Origin: Candidatus Nanopelagicales bacterium
GTDB lineage: Bacteria > Actinomycetota > Actinomycetes > S36-B12 > CAIYMF01
Assembly: GCA_025351185.1 (NCBI GenBank)
Contig: JANXWJ010000044.1
Coordinates: 1 to 40,375, forward strand
Length of the DNA: 40,375 nucleotides
Direction of reading: 5' to 3'
The notes beneath the pieces were generated by a model. That model was not told where the DNA came from, ran no database searches, and worked only from the letters and a program-made list of their open reading frames with translations. Positions within the stretch are counted from its first letter, which is position 1. Every line of letters begins with the position of its first letter. Shown here in pieces: positions 1 to 8,175 of this stretch. The translations under genes were made by a program, and so were the position numbers.

Positions 1-57
1 CGCCGCCGACACATCGTCGCGAGACGCTACGGGGTCGTCGTGGGACGGGTCAGTCAT
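1..57 (-). CDS. N-terminal fragment of a leftward gene, product unknown
   Basis: The complement reads ATG at 57-55 and stays open to the window edge, giving 19 hydrophilic residues that begin MTDPSHDDPVASRDD. A strong Shine-Dalgarno sequence (GAGGAGGT on the minus strand, 61-68) sits a few bases upstream, and a plausible promoter lies further up at 79-107. Those signals, rather than the short peptide, support a real gene start. The gene diverges from a broken TetR-family regulator, so it is probably that regulator's former target, often a transporter or an enzyme. Nothing in the 19 residues identifies the product. Confidence 0.6.
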   Translation of the reverse strand, partial: MTDPSHDDPVASRDDVSAA

Positions 58-78
58 GGCACCTCCTCGTGAGACCTC

Positions 79-107
79 ACATTAGTACACCAGTGCTACT
101 GAATCAA
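79..107 (-). promoter_or_regulatory. Promoter of the leftward gene at the window edge
   Basis: On the minus strand a -35-like TTGATT (plus 102-107) and a -10-like TAATGT (plus 79-84) are separated by exactly 17 nt. The spacer contains an imperfect dyad with AGTA/TACT outer arms that could bind a repressor. The Shine-Dalgarno site of the leftward gene follows directly. The assignment rests on sequence match only. Confidence 0.45.
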
Positions 108-243
108 CAGCGATATCCGACCAAGTGGCTGGTACACACAGAGTTACGGCGAATCTACTCACGGTAGAACCACGCCAAGCTGACCTTGTTCTCCGATGCC
201 CCGCTGCCCTGAGCTCCGATGCCGTGGATCTGCCACTGCGAAT

Positions 244-297
244 CCTGGAGCGAGGGTCTGACAGACCCAACCTGGAGCGAGGGTCTGACGGTCCGAA
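244..297. repeat. Two tandem 27-bp direct repeats with a 15-bp palindrome, likely TetR operator
   Basis: A 19-bp sequence (CCTGGAGCGAGGGTCTGAC) occurs at 244-262 and again at 271-289, a 27-bp period, and the following bases are also partly similar. The first copy runs into a perfect palindrome, GGGTCTG-A-CAGACCC, at 254-268. The second copy has a degenerate right arm. They lie between the leftward gene and the region encoding the TetR helix-turn-helix, the usual place for an autoregulatory operator pair. They could also be a simple tandem duplication inside a longer tetR reading frame. Confidence 0.5.
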
Positions 298-884
298 CCG
301 TGTCAGCTTGCTCGTCGGCGCACGGGAGGTCATCGCCGAGCACGGTACCCACGGCGCGAGCGTGGAGGACATCTGCGATCGAGCCGGCTTCACGCGGGGC
401 GCGTTCTAGTCTGACCTCACCGGCAAGGACCAGCTCGTCCTGGCCCTGTTCGCCGACGACCGAGCGGCTCTGTTCGCGCGCCTCACGTAAGCTGGACGAC
501 CCGCCCGACGACGTCGTCACGCTGATGTCGGCCGTCATCGACCAGCTCGAGGTCGGCGACTCGCTCCAGTGGTTCGTCACCCGCACCGAGATGACCCACT
601 ATGCCCTGCGCACCCCGGGTGTCGCGGTCGCGATCGTCGAGGACCGCGCGGCATTTCGAGCCACTGTCGTCGTCGCCGTCACCGATGCGCTCGCCCGCAC
701 GGGTCGTACGCTCGTCATGCCCGTCGAGGTGCTCGTGCGCACCGTCGAGGCACTGCACGACGGGGCAACCACACAGTCGCTGCTCGAGCCGGCGGCGCTC
801 CCGGACGGCTCGTTGCAGCGTCAGATCCTTGCGCTCCTCATGGACACCGATGTCCGCACAACGACGCGCTCCGGCCGACGATGA
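290..884 (+). pseudogene. Broken TetR-family transcriptional regulator
   Basis: The reading frame through 409 encodes a TetR N-terminal DNA-binding domain, with a typical helix-turn-helix ending in the GFTRGAF signature. It then hits TAG at 407-409, where the family has a Tyr codon. Sequence after this stop still reads as TetR (TGKDQLVLALFADD) until TAA at 488-490. The rest of the ligand-binding domain continues in a different frame to TGA at 882-884. One nonsense change plus one frameshift near 480-490 therefore separate recognisable parts of a single gene. The true start is unclear; a GTG near 299 or an upstream codon are options. Loss of this repressor would leave the divergent gene unregulated. 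A sequencing error could explain one lesion but less easily both. Confidence 0.8.
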
Positions 885-1018
885 CGACCACGCGGCGGCT
901 GTGCCTCGGCGACTCCTCCACCGAGGGCCGCTGGCCCAAGGACGTCATCCTGCGCCGCGTCGAGCCCAGTGACAAGAGCGACATGCTCTCGCCTGCAACG
1001 GATCACGAGCGTCCCTGA
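881..1018 (+). CDS. Possible 45-residue ORF coupled to the tetR remnant
   Basis: An ATG at 881 overlaps the final TGA of the tetR remnant (ATGA) and opens a 45-codon frame ending at 1018, five bases before the pntB stop on the other strand. The peptide is polar, has no membrane segment and matches no family I know. The stop/start overlap is the only argument for it. It may be the degraded start of a lost gene or chance. Confidence 0.2.
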   Translation: MTTTRRLCLGDSSTEGRWPKDVILRRVEPSDKSDMLSPATDHERP

Positions 1019-1022
1019 CAGG

Positions 1023-2441
1023 TCAGAGCGCGCGGACGATGTCCTCGACCCGGTCCTTGGCGTCGCCGAAGAGCATGGCCGAGTTCTCGTTGAAGAAGAG
1101 CGGGTTCTGCACGCCGGCGTAGCCCGAGGCCATGGAGCGCTTGAACACGATCACTTGTCCGGCGTTCCAGACCGTGAGGACCGGCATCCCGGCGATCGGG
1201 CTAGTCGGGTCATCCATGGCGGCGGGGTTGACGGTGTCGTTGGCACCGATGACGAGGACCACATCGGTGTCGGCGAAGTCGTCGTTGACCTCGTCCATCT
1301 CGAGCACGATGTCGTAGGGCACCTTGGCCTCGGCAAGGAGCACGTTCATGTGACCGGGGAGCCGACCGGCGACCGGGTGGATGCCGAAGCGCACGGTGAT
1401 ACCCCGGTCGCGGAGCTTACGGGTGAGCTCGGCGACGCCGTACTGCGCTTGGGCGACCGCCATGCCGTAGCCGGGCGTGATGATTACCGACCGTGCGGAG
1501 GTGAGGAGATCCGCAGCCGCCTCAGCCGTGATCTCGCGGTGCTCGCCGTAGTCCTTGTCCTGCGCAGGCCCGGCCTCGATGCCGAAGCCGCCGGCGATGA
1601 CGGAGATGAACGACCGGTTCATCGCGCGGCACATGATGTAGGACAGGTAGGCACCGGAGGAACCGACGAGCGCGCCGGTGATGATGAGCAGATCGTTGCC
1701 GAGGAGGAAGCCGGATGCGGCTGCAGCCCAACCGGAATAGCTGTTGAGCATCGACACCACGACGGGCATGTCGCCGCCGCCGATCGAGGCAACGAGGTGC
1801 CACCCGAGCAGCAGTGCAACGGCGGTGACCACGGCGAGGATCCACAGCTGCGGGCTGATGACGAACCACGTGGTGAGCATCGCGAACGCGACCAGCGCAC
1901 CGAGGTTGAGGTAGTTCTTGCCCGGGAGCATGAGTGGCGCGGAGTTGATCCTGGCCGACAGCTTGAGGAACGCGACGATCGAGCCGGTGAACGTGACAGC
2001 ACCGATGAAGACCCCGATGGTGACCTCGCCCGAGTGGATACGCAGGAGGTCCTCAAAGCGCAGGATCCCGGCTTCGTCACCGTCGAGATGGGCTTCGACG
2101 GAGAGGAAGCTCGACCAGCCCACGAGCACGGCCGCCATACCGACGAACGAGTGCAGCAGCGCGATCAGCTCGGGCATTCCGGTCATCTCGACGATGCGCG
2201 CTCGCCACAGCCCGATGGACGCACCGATGACGATGGCGCCGAGCGCGAGCGCGATCCCGAGGCCGGATATGTGACGGGTGATCGCGAGCGCGATCGTGCC
2301 CACCAGGGCTATGGCCATGCCGGCCATCCCGAAGGAGTTGCCGGCCCTCGCGGTCTCGTGCTTGGACAGCCCCGCGAGCGCGAGGATGAACAGCAGCGCA
2401 GCGACGATGTAGGCAGCCTGTGCGGCTGTCTCGACGGTCAT
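1023..2441 (-). CDS. pntB: NAD(P) transhydrogenase subunit beta
   Basis: This 472-residue protein matches full-length PntB, the subunit of the proton-translocating transhydrogenase that carries most of the membrane channel and binds NADP(H). Roughly the first 260 residues are a series of hydrophobic helices. The C-terminal domain holds the NADP-binding dIII signatures: the [15 protein letters not shown] fingerprint near residue 310, followed by [20 protein letters not shown] and [12 protein letters not shown]. The ATG lies 3 nt after the pntA stop, and a GAGGAG Shine-Dalgarno sits inside the end of pntA, so the two are one operon with coupled translation. The complex uses the proton gradient to move hydride from NADH to NADP+, supplying NADPH. 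No damage is visible. Confidence 0.97.
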   Translation of the reverse strand: MTVETAAQAAYIVAALLFILALAGLSKHETARAGNSFGMAGMAIALVGTIALAITRHISGLGIALALGAIVIGASIGLWRARIVEMTGMPELIALLHSFVGMAAVLVGWSSFLSVEAHLDGDEAGILRFEDLLRIHSGEVTIGVFIGAVTFTGSIVAFLKLSARINSAPLMLPGKNYLNLGALVAFAMLTTWFVISPQLWILAVVTAVALLLGWHLVASIGGGDMPVVVSMLNSYSGWAAAASGFLLGNDLLIITGALVGSSGAYLSYIMCRAMNRSFISVIAGGFGIEAGPAQDKDYGEHREITAEAAADLLTSARSVIITPGYGMAVAQAQYGVAELTRKLRDRGITVRFGIHPVAGRLPGHMNVLLAEAKVPYDIVLEMDEVNDDFADTDVVLVIGANDTVNPAAMDDPTSPIAGMPVLTVWNAGQVIVFKRSMASGYAGVQNPLFFNENSAMLFGDAKDRVEDIVRAL

Positions 2442-2444
2442 GAC

Positions 2445-3965
2445 TCAGCTCCTCGAGAACATGGCGAGCATGCGACGAGTGACAGCGAAGCCGCCGAAGA
2501 CGTTGATGCTGGCGAGCAGGATGGCGATGGTTGAGATGACCGTGACGACGGTGTCGCCGTGCCCGACCTGCAGGAGGGCTCCGACCACGATGATGCCGGA
2601 GATCGCGTTGGTGACCGACATCAACGGCGTGTGCAGCGCGTGGTGCACCTTGCCGATGACGTAGTAGCCGATCACGATCGCGAGCGCGAAGACGGTCAGG
2701 TGTCCGAGCAACGACGGAGGCGAGGCTGCACCCAGCAGGAAGAGCACGAGCGCTCCGACCCCGACAAAGGCGAACTTACGGCCCTGCGACATCGGCTCCT
2801 TCGTCGCCAGCACGACCCGGGCGGTGACGCTCGTCGCGGGCGATGCCGAGACCTGCACGGCGGGTGGTGGCCAGGTCAGCTCGCCGTCGCGTACGACGGT
2901 GATCCCACGCTGCACGACGTCGTCGAAGTCGAGGACGAGCATGCCGTCCTTGCCGGGCGTCATCAGCTTCATCAGGTTGACCAGGTTGGTGCCGTAGAGC
3001 TGCGACGACTGCGCCGGCAGGCGTCCGGCGAGGTCTGTGTAGCCGATGATCGTGACGCCGTTCTCCGTGACGACGGCCTCACCCGCGACGGTGCCCGCGA
3101 CGTTGCCGCCGTTGGACGCGGCCATGTCGACGATGACGCTGCCGCGCTGCATGCTCGCGACCATCTCGGCCGAGAGGAGCGACGGTGCCGGGCGGCCGGG
3201 GATGAGGGCCGTGGTGATGACGATGTCCATCTCGGGGATACGCGCTGCGTAGAGCGCTGCGGCCCGGGCGTTGTAGTCGTCGGACATCTCCTTGGCGTAG
3301 CCCGTCGCCGACACCTCGACGTCGGCGGCCGCCACCGGGAGATATTCACCGCCGAGCGACTTCACCTGGTCGGCCACCTCGGGACGAGGGTCGGTCGCGT
3401 AGACGATCGCGCCGAGGCTGCCCGCGGTGCCGATGGCGGCCAGCCCCGCGACTCCAGCTCCGACGACCAGCACCTTGGCCGGGGGGACCTTTCCGGCGGC
3501 CGTCACCTGACCGGTGAAGAAGCGACCGAAGACGTGCGCCGCCTCGACCACCGCGCGGTAGCCGGCGATGTTGGCCATCGAACTGAGCACGTCGAGGGAC
3601 TGCGCCCGCGAGATACGCGGCACCGCGTCCATCGCGAGCGCCGTGATCGGTCGGCGCGCGAGATCCGCGACGAGCTCGGGGCTGAACGCTGGGCTCAGCA
3701 GGCTCACCAGAGTCGCGTGCTCGCGCAGGCCGTCGAGCTGCTGCGGCGAGGGCGCGTTGACGCCGAATACGATGTCTGCGACCAGCGGGTCACCCAGCTC
3801 GGCACCTGCCGTGACGTAGGCGTCGTCGGAGAACCCCGAGGAAGCGCCGGCACCCGGCTCCACCACCACGGCATAGCCCAGCTTGATCAAGGCGACAGCC
3901 GTCGTTGGAGTGGCCGCCACCCGGGTCTCCCCAGGGCGAGCCTCACGCAGGACTCCGATGATCAC
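2445..3965 (-). CDS. pntA: NAD(P) transhydrogenase subunit alpha (undivided)
   Basis: At 506 residues this is the undivided alpha subunit: an N-terminal NAD(H)-binding dI domain like alanine dehydrogenase ([17 protein letters not shown] start; [20 protein letters not shown] Rossmann loop near residue 165) joined to a C-terminal stretch of about four hydrophobic helices from residue 390. Many actinobacteria, such as mycobacteria, carry these halves as separate pntAa and pntAb genes, whereas this one is fused as in E. coli. The start is GTG at 3963-3965, chosen because an AAGGAGG Shine-Dalgarno (plus 3972-3978) lies 6 nt upstream. It is the first gene of pntAB. Confidence 0.97.
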   Translation of the reverse strand: MIIGVLREARPGETRVAATPTTAVALIKLGYAVVVEPGAGASSGFSDDAYVTAGAELGDPLVADIVFGVNAPSPQQLDGLREHATLVSLLSPAFSPELVADLARRPITALAMDAVPRISRAQSLDVLSSMANIAGYRAVVEAAHVFGRFFTGQVTAAGKVPPAKVLVVGAGVAGLAAIGTAGSLGAIVYATDPRPEVADQVKSLGGEYLPVAAADVEVSATGYAKEMSDDYNARAAALYAARIPEMDIVITTALIPGRPAPSLLSAEMVASMQRGSVIVDMAASNGGNVAGTVAGEAVVTENGVTIIGYTDLAGRLPAQSSQLYGTNLVNLMKLMTPGKDGMLVLDFDDVVQRGITVVRDGELTWPPPAVQVSASPATSVTARVVLATKEPMSQGRKFAFVGVGALVLFLLGAASPPSLLGHLTVFALAIVIGYYVIGKVHHALHTPLMSVTNAISGIIVVGALLQVGHGDTVVTVISTIAILLASINVFGGFAVTRRMLAMFSRS

Positions 3966-4188
3966 GCCGAACCTCCTTCACGCCGTGGCGCCAGCGGCCC
4001 CGAGGGCTCGACCTGTCGCGTAACGGCTCATGACGTCCATGCGGCGGAGCAGTCCCGATGGGCCGGGCACGAGGTCCGTGCGCCGGTGCGTCAGGATGCG
4101 CCGCCGTCCTTACGCTATCGAGTGCCTCCACCGGTGTCGCAGGCGCATGTCTGCCTGACTGCGGGCCCGGTCACCGCGCCAGGGTCAG

Positions 4189-4218
4189 CGCGTCGACGAA
4201 GTGCCGCCCGGCGACGCG
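4189..4218 (-). terminator. Weak hairpin after the DUF2237 gene
   Basis: CGCGTCG (4189-4195) and CGACGCG (4212-4218) form a 7-bp stem around a 16-nt loop, starting 17 nt beyond the stop of the leftward DUF2237 gene. There is no T-run and the loop is long. The rest of 3966-4234 holds no convincing gene. Confidence 0.25.
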
Positions 4219-4234
4219 ACGAAGGGTCCCGCGT

Positions 4235-4633
4235 TCACTGGTCGAAGAGCGCTGACGGGTCGTCGGGCGCGTCCGCAGAGCACGCGACGAGCGAGTCGAG
4301 CGGGATGACGTCGAGGGCAGCGATGTTGGTCGCCGTGAGCACCACAGGTGCCGCGACTCCGGCGGCATAGGCCTGGAGCCAACGATCGGCGCACACGGCC
4401 CAGCGGTCGCCGGGGACCAGGCCGGGGAAGCCATACTCCGGCCTCGCCGTCGCCAGGTCGTTGCCCACCTGTCGTTGGTGCTCGAGGAACTCAGAGGTCA
4501 CGACCGTGCACACCGTGTGCGAGCCGACGTCCTCGGGGCCGGTCGCGCAGGTGCCGTCGCGGTAGAAGCCCGTCAGCGGCTCGAGGCTGCACATCTCGAG
4601 CGGGTCGCCGTGCACGTTGGCCTGAGGGTCCAT
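4235..4633 (-). CDS. DUF2237 family protein
   Basis: A 132-residue protein with the near-complete DUF2237 pattern: MCSLEPLTGFYRDG at the N-terminus, then CATGPEDVGSHTVCTVVTSEFL, GNDLATARPEYGFPGLVPGDRW and a C-terminal helix after APVVLTATN. The family is soluble, cysteine-rich and widespread in bacteria. Its biochemical role is not established, so none is claimed. The ATG at 4631-4633 lacks a Shine-Dalgarno but has TAGAGT (minus strand, plus 4640-4645) exactly 6 nt upstream, which suggests a leaderless transcript. A strong hairpin separates it from the permease-monooxygenase gene upstream, so it is probably transcribed alone. Confidence 0.9.
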   Translation of the reverse strand: MDPQANVHGDPLEMCSLEPLTGFYRDGTCATGPEDVGSHTVCTVVTSEFLEHQRQVGNDLATARPEYGFPGLVPGDRWAVCADRWLQAYAAGVAAPVVLTATNIAALDVIPLDSLVACSADAPDDPSALFDQ

Positions 4634-4639
4634 GGCGTC

Positions 4640-4645
4640 ACTCTA
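4640..4645 (-). promoter_or_regulatory. -10 element for leaderless DUF2237 mRNA
   Basis: TAGAGT on the minus strand lies exactly 6 nt before the ATG at 4633 and fits the TANNNT consensus. No Shine-Dalgarno is present. The same layout recurs at ten other genes in the window. Confidence 0.5.
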
Positions 4646-4674
4646 GGCGTGGATCGGCAGGCCGGCCCTGCCGA

Positions 4675-4702
4675 TGCACCACCGGTCGGGCCCGGTGGTG
4701 CA
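4675..4702 (-). terminator. Intrinsic hairpin after the permease-monooxygenase gene
   Basis: TGCACCACCGG (4675-4685) pairs perfectly with CCGGTGGTGCA (4692-4702) across a 6-nt loop. This 11-bp GC-rich stem starts 2 nt after the stop codon of the leftward fusion gene. No T-run follows, as is common for actinobacterial terminators. Confidence 0.7.
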
Positions 4703-4704
4703 GC

Positions 4705-7545
4705 TCAGCCGGGCACCCCAGCAGCCGATGCGCCTGCGGCGGTCCAGGCGCGCAGCGGCTCGTAGGTCAGCTCGTCGAGGTCGGCCCAGTCGAACCGGTC
4801 ACGCAGGTCGGCGAGGTAGTTCACATAGGTCTCGTTCTCGACGTAGTTGGCGTTGCGCGGGGTGTCGATGTAGGCGACGCCGCCCGTGAGGTCGGGATGG
4901 TCGGACTTCTTCAGCGCCACCATCTCGTCACGGTGCACGCCGGTCTCACGAGCGCGTATGTCGATGACGACCAGCTGTGCCATCTCGTCGAAGCGGGTGT
5001 AGGCGGCGCCGGCAAACTCGATGAGCCCCAGTGCATACAGGCTGTCGCGATCGCGCGAGAACACGTGGAGATAGAGCTGCGGGTGTCCCTGCTTCCAGGT
5101 CAGCAGCGACGCGTCGAGGAAGGGCATCAGATACTGATAGCCCGTCGCCAGCAGCACGACGTCGACCTGCTCCTCGCTGCCGTCGACGAAGGTGACGCCA
5201 TACGCGGTGAGCCCGGCGACGTCGGGCTTGGCGACGAGGTCGCCGTGCTGCAGGTAGTGCAGCACCTGGGTGTTCATGATCGGGTGGCTGGTGAGCAGGT
5301 CGTGGTCCGGAGCCGGGAGTCCGAGGCGGGTCAGGTCGCCGACGAGAGCGTCGACCAGCTCGGCCGGATCACCAGACAGGCTCACACCTCGGGGCGGCTC
5401 GATCAGGCCGGAGAGCACCGCGTCGGTCGGGAGTCCGAAGATGTGCTTGGGCACGAAGCGATATCCACGGCGTACGGAGAAGAAGGCCTGATCGGCATGG
5501 CGGGCGGCGTCGCACGCGATGTCGACGCCGGAGTTGCCGGCGCCCACGACGAGCACCCTCTTGCCGCGGAGCTCGAGCCCGTCGCGGAACGTCACCGAGT
5601 GCCGGAGATCTCCGGTGTAGATGTCGGCACCGGGGAGGTCGGGAACATTCGGGTGCCAGGTGACGCCGGGTGCGACGATGAGACCGTCGTAGTCGCGTGT
5701 CTCGTCGGTCGACAGCGTGACGCTCCATCGGTCGCCGGGAATCGGCACGGCGCTGGTCACGGCGACACCGAGAGTCACGTGGTCATAGAGACCGAACTCG
5801 CGGGCGAAGGCGCGGATGTAGTCACGGATCTGTCGCCATGACGGGTAGTCGGGGTAGTCGGCCGGCATCGGATAGCCGACGAAGGCCGAGGTGTACTTCG
5901 AGCTGATGAAGTGGGCGCTCTCATACATCGGGCTGCCGGGGCTGTCCATGTCCCAGATGCCGCCGACGTCGGTGTGCCGTTCGTACCAGTCGAACGGCAC
6001 TCCCTCGGCGAGCAGGGCTCGGGCTGCCACCAGCCCGGCCGGGCCGGCGCCCACGATGCAATAGCGCCTGGTGTACGTCACGGCCGGCTCGGTCGACACT
6101 CGACGCCGACCACGCACCCGCGATTGTGCGATAGCGGCATAGGTCGCCGGCCGGTGCCTGCGCAGCACGAGGGCCATGGCGACACCGGCAGCGGCCACGG
6201 CGACGAGCACGAAGGGCACGGAGTTGACGAGGACATCCGTCGACCCGGTGAGCGTCGGGTAGTGCGTCACTGCCATGACGAAGGCCGTCACGAGACCGAA
6301 GAAGCCGATAGCGGGAGCGACGACGCACTTCGCGATCTCACGGTCGTTGCGTCCCCAGAAGAAGGCGACGACAGCGAGCGATGCGGCAGCCTGCAACGCG
6401 ATGATGCCCAGAGTGCCGACGCCGATGAGGCTCGGCACCATGACGACGAAGGGATCGCCACCGGCGATGGCGAAGCCGGCGACGACGGCGGCGGTGAACA
6501 CGCTGACCGTCACGCTCGCGACGTGCGGGCTGAAGTGGTTCGGGTGGTAGTGCCCCAGCTTCCCCGGAAGCACCTTCTCCCGCCCGAGGGCGAACAGATA
6601 GCGGCTCGTGGCATTGTGCAGAGCGAGGTATCCCGCGAGGACGCTCGTGCAGAGGAGCACCGCCGAGATGTCGTAGAGCACCTCGCCGCCGTACTGCTGG
6701 ATGAGGTTGAAGACGAAGACGCCCTTGTCGACGCCGGCCTGGGCCGCGGCCTGGTCGGCTCCCGCTGCGCCCACGATGATCCAGCTGGTGAGGACGTAGA
6801 ACACGCCGATCGACGCGACGGCGATGTAGGTCGCGCGCGGGATGCTGCGCTCGGGGTCCTGGGTCTCCTCGCCGTACAGTGCGGCTGACTCGAATCCCAC
6901 GAAGCTGAAGAACGCGAACATCAGCGCGATGCCCAGCGATCCGCTCGTCACCTGGGTCGGTGCGAAGGACTCGGCGGGAAACGCGGCCGTGCCCTTCTGC
7001 GCCACGACCAGCACGTTGAAGACGATGAGGACGAGGAACTCGAGCACCATGAGGGTGCCCAGCACCTTGGCCGACAGGTCGACCGATCGATAGCCGAGGA
7101 ACGCCACGAGGATCGCCGCACCGGCCGCCAGCAGCCACCAGGCCACAGAGATCCCGAGGGTCTCGAGGACGAGCGCGGTGTAGTAGCCGAACGCGCCGGC
7201 GAGCCCGAAGGTGAGCGCGCCGTAAGACAGCACCGCGACATAGGCCGACGCGACGCCGGACGGCTTTCCGAGCGACCTCGCGATGTAGGTGTAGAAGGCG
7301 CCAGTGTTGATCACGCGTCGGCTCATCGCGGCGTAGCCGACGGAGAAGCAGAGCAGGACCAGCGCGCTGATGAGGTAGGCGGCGGGGAGCCCGGCGCCGT
7401 TGCCGTAGATGAGGGCCAGGGGGACGTTGCCGACCATCGCGGCCATGGGTGCCGCCGCGGCGATGACGAGGAACACCACACGACGGGTGCTCAGCGACGA
7501 CCGCGTCGTGACACCGGTCTCGGACCGCACGGTCGTCTCGGGCAT
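4705..7545 (-). CDS. APC-superfamily permease fused to FAD-dependent monooxygenase
   Basis: One uninterrupted 946-codon frame encodes two proteins that are normally separate. Residues 1 to about 470 are an APC amino-acid/polyamine permease with about 12 hydrophobic segments, an early [20 protein letters not shown] segment and the internal [20 protein letters not shown] signature. After a short basic linker (RVRGRRRV), residues from about 490 form a class B flavoprotein monooxygenase: FAD site GAGPAGL near 498, an FMO-like GDLRHS stretch near 648, NADPH site GAGNSGVD near 668, and LLATGY near 800. The ATG at 7543-7545 has a GGAGGT Shine-Dalgarno 5 nt upstream. An in-frame GTG at codon 483 could start the monooxygenase separately but has no clear Shine-Dalgarno. 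Coupled uptake and N- or S-oxygenation of an amine is an inference; loss of a former stop codon is the alternative. Confidence 0.88.
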   Translation of the reverse strand: MPETTVRSETGVTTRSSLSTRRVVFLVIAAAAPMAAMVGNVPLALIYGNGAGLPAAYLISALVLLCFSVGYAAMSRRVINTGAFYTYIARSLGKPSGVASAYVAVLSYGALTFGLAGAFGYYTALVLETLGISVAWWLLAAGAAILVAFLGYRSVDLSAKVLGTLMVLEFLVLIVFNVLVVAQKGTAAFPAESFAPTQVTSGSLGIALMFAFFSFVGFESAALYGEETQDPERSIPRATYIAVASIGVFYVLTSWIIVGAAGADQAAAQAGVDKGVFVFNLIQQYGGEVLYDISAVLLCTSVLAGYLALHNATSRYLFALGREKVLPGKLGHYHPNHFSPHVASVTVSVFTAAVVAGFAIAGGDPFVVMVPSLIGVGTLGIIALQAAASLAVVAFFWGRNDREIAKCVVAPAIGFFGLVTAFVMAVTHYPTLTGSTDVLVNSVPFVLVAVAAAGVAMALVLRRHRPATYAAIAQSRVRGRRRVSTEPAVTYTRRYCIVGAGPAGLVAARALLAEGVPFDWYERHTDVGGIWDMDSPGSPMYESAHFISSKYTSAFVGYPMPADYPDYPSWRQIRDYIRAFAREFGLYDHVTLGVAVTSAVPIPGDRWSVTLSTDETRDYDGLIVAPGVTWHPNVPDLPGADIYTGDLRHSVTFRDGLELRGKRVLVVGAGNSGVDIACDAARHADQAFFSVRRGYRFVPKHIFGLPTDAVLSGLIEPPRGVSLSGDPAELVDALVGDLTRLGLPAPDHDLLTSHPIMNTQVLHYLQHGDLVAKPDVAGLTAYGVTFVDGSEEQVDVVLLATGYQYLMPFLDASLLTWKQGHPQLYLHVFSRDRDSLYALGLIEFAGAAYTRFDEMAQLVVIDIRARETGVHRDEMVALKKSDHPDLTGGVAYIDTPRNANYVENETYVNYLADLRDRFDWADLDELTYEPLRAWTAAGASAAGVPG

Positions 7546-7666
7546 TCCCCACCTCCGTGCTCCACGGCCGGGCATGCGTGCTCGGCCGTGGCGGTGAGTG
7601 TGCCAGGTGGGGCCACGGGGGAAGGGCGTTTGGTGCTCCCCGGGCCGGCTGTCTGTCGGCGACCCG

Positions 7667-7672
7667 TAGCCT
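7667..7672 (+). promoter_or_regulatory. -10 element for leaderless HNH-like gene
   Basis: TAGCCT lies exactly 6 nt before the ATG at 7679, with no Shine-Dalgarno between them. The 7546-7678 interval is a divergent promoter region shared with the permease-monooxygenase gene. Confidence 0.5.
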
Positions 7673-7678
7673 CGGGTG

Positions 7679-8122
7679 ATGAGCTCTTTGGACGAGGTCG
7701 GCGAACGCGAAGGTTGGCGCTGCTGGTTGTGCGACGAGCCGGTCGACCCGGAGGCGTCGGTCAACGCCGCCCGCGGTCCCAGCGTCGACTCGGCACTCGC
7801 TCCGAAGGGCAAGAAGGCGGCGATGGGCCGGGAGCGCCTCGCCCACCGGGCGTGCAACACCGGCAAGGGCAAGGTCGTGCCCGTCGTGCCCTGGTCACCG
7901 GATCTCTTCGTGGTCGACCCGGCCCCGATCGTCGCGACCGTGGATCGCCTCAGCCGCAAGGGCGGCCAGGAGGTGGTCGGTCGGTGTCCGAGCAGGTCCG
8001 ACGCCGACGAGGCAGCGGTGTGGCTCGTGGACCGGCTCTCCCGCTTCGCACCGGATCTTGCTGTGCAGGCGAAGGTCGAGCCTGGTGGCGGTCAGTTCCT
8101 CCTCGTGCTGCGCGCGGTCTGA
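7679..8122 (+). CDS. HNH-like zinc-finger protein lacking the catalytic histidine
   Basis: This 147-residue soluble protein begins with a zinc-finger-like layout: CWLC at 15-18 and, about 40 residues on, [11 protein letters not shown] (His56, Cys59, Asn60). That is the usual end of an HNH nuclease motif. Where active HNH proteins have Asp-His, this one has Asp37-Ser38, so the metal-binding frame looks kept but the general base is missing. Residues 80-147 form a separate alpha/beta region I do not recognise. ATG 7679 is preferred over the adjacent GTG 7676 because a -10 sits 6 nt upstream. The gene runs toward pgm with 53 nt between. Nuclease activity is doubtful, and a structural or nucleic-acid-binding role is possible. 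Confidence 0.6.
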   Translation: MSSLDEVGEREGWRCWLCDEPVDPEASVNAARGPSVDSALAPKGKKAAMGRERLAHRACNTGKGKVVPVVPWSPDLFVVDPAPIVATVDRLSRKGGQEVVGRCPSRSDADEAAVWLVDRLSRFAPDLAVQAKVEPGGGQFLLVLRAV

Positions 8123-8163
8123 CCCGGGCGGCTCCTTCCTCGGCGCGTCCCCGTCCCGAGTGC

Positions 8164-8169
8164 CAGGAT
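8164..8169 (+). promoter_or_regulatory. -10 element for leaderless pgm mRNA
   Basis: CAGGAT ends 6 nt before the pgm ATG at 8176, matching the fixed spacing seen at other genes here. The first base departs from TANNNT. No Shine-Dalgarno is visible. Confidence 0.4.
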
Positions 8170-8175
8170 CCAAGC

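Noticed and set aside
969-2534. Long plus-strand frame opposite pntB
   Set aside because: The minus strand encodes clear PntB. This frame is a GC-bias mirror, rich in Arg, His, Asp and Glu, with no family match.
2559-4370. 603-codon plus-strand frame opposite pntA
   Set aside because: The minus strand carries intact PntA with its Shine-Dalgarno; the mirror frame has low-complexity charged sequence and runs across gene boundaries.
6061-6135. Separate start for the monooxygenase at GTG 6097-6099
   Set aside because: It is in frame with the permease, has no clear Shine-Dalgarno, and no stop separates the two parts, so a fusion is the simpler reading. It is kept as an alternative.
7546-7959. 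138-residue N-terminal extension of the permease-monooxygenase fusion
   Set aside because: A GGAGGT Shine-Dalgarno directly precedes the internal ATG at 7545, and the extension overlaps the divergent HNH-like gene.
7588-8175. 196-residue N-terminal extension of phosphoglucomutase
   Set aside because: It overlaps the HNH-like gene in another frame and is not family-like; the -10 and ATG at 8164-8178 fit better.
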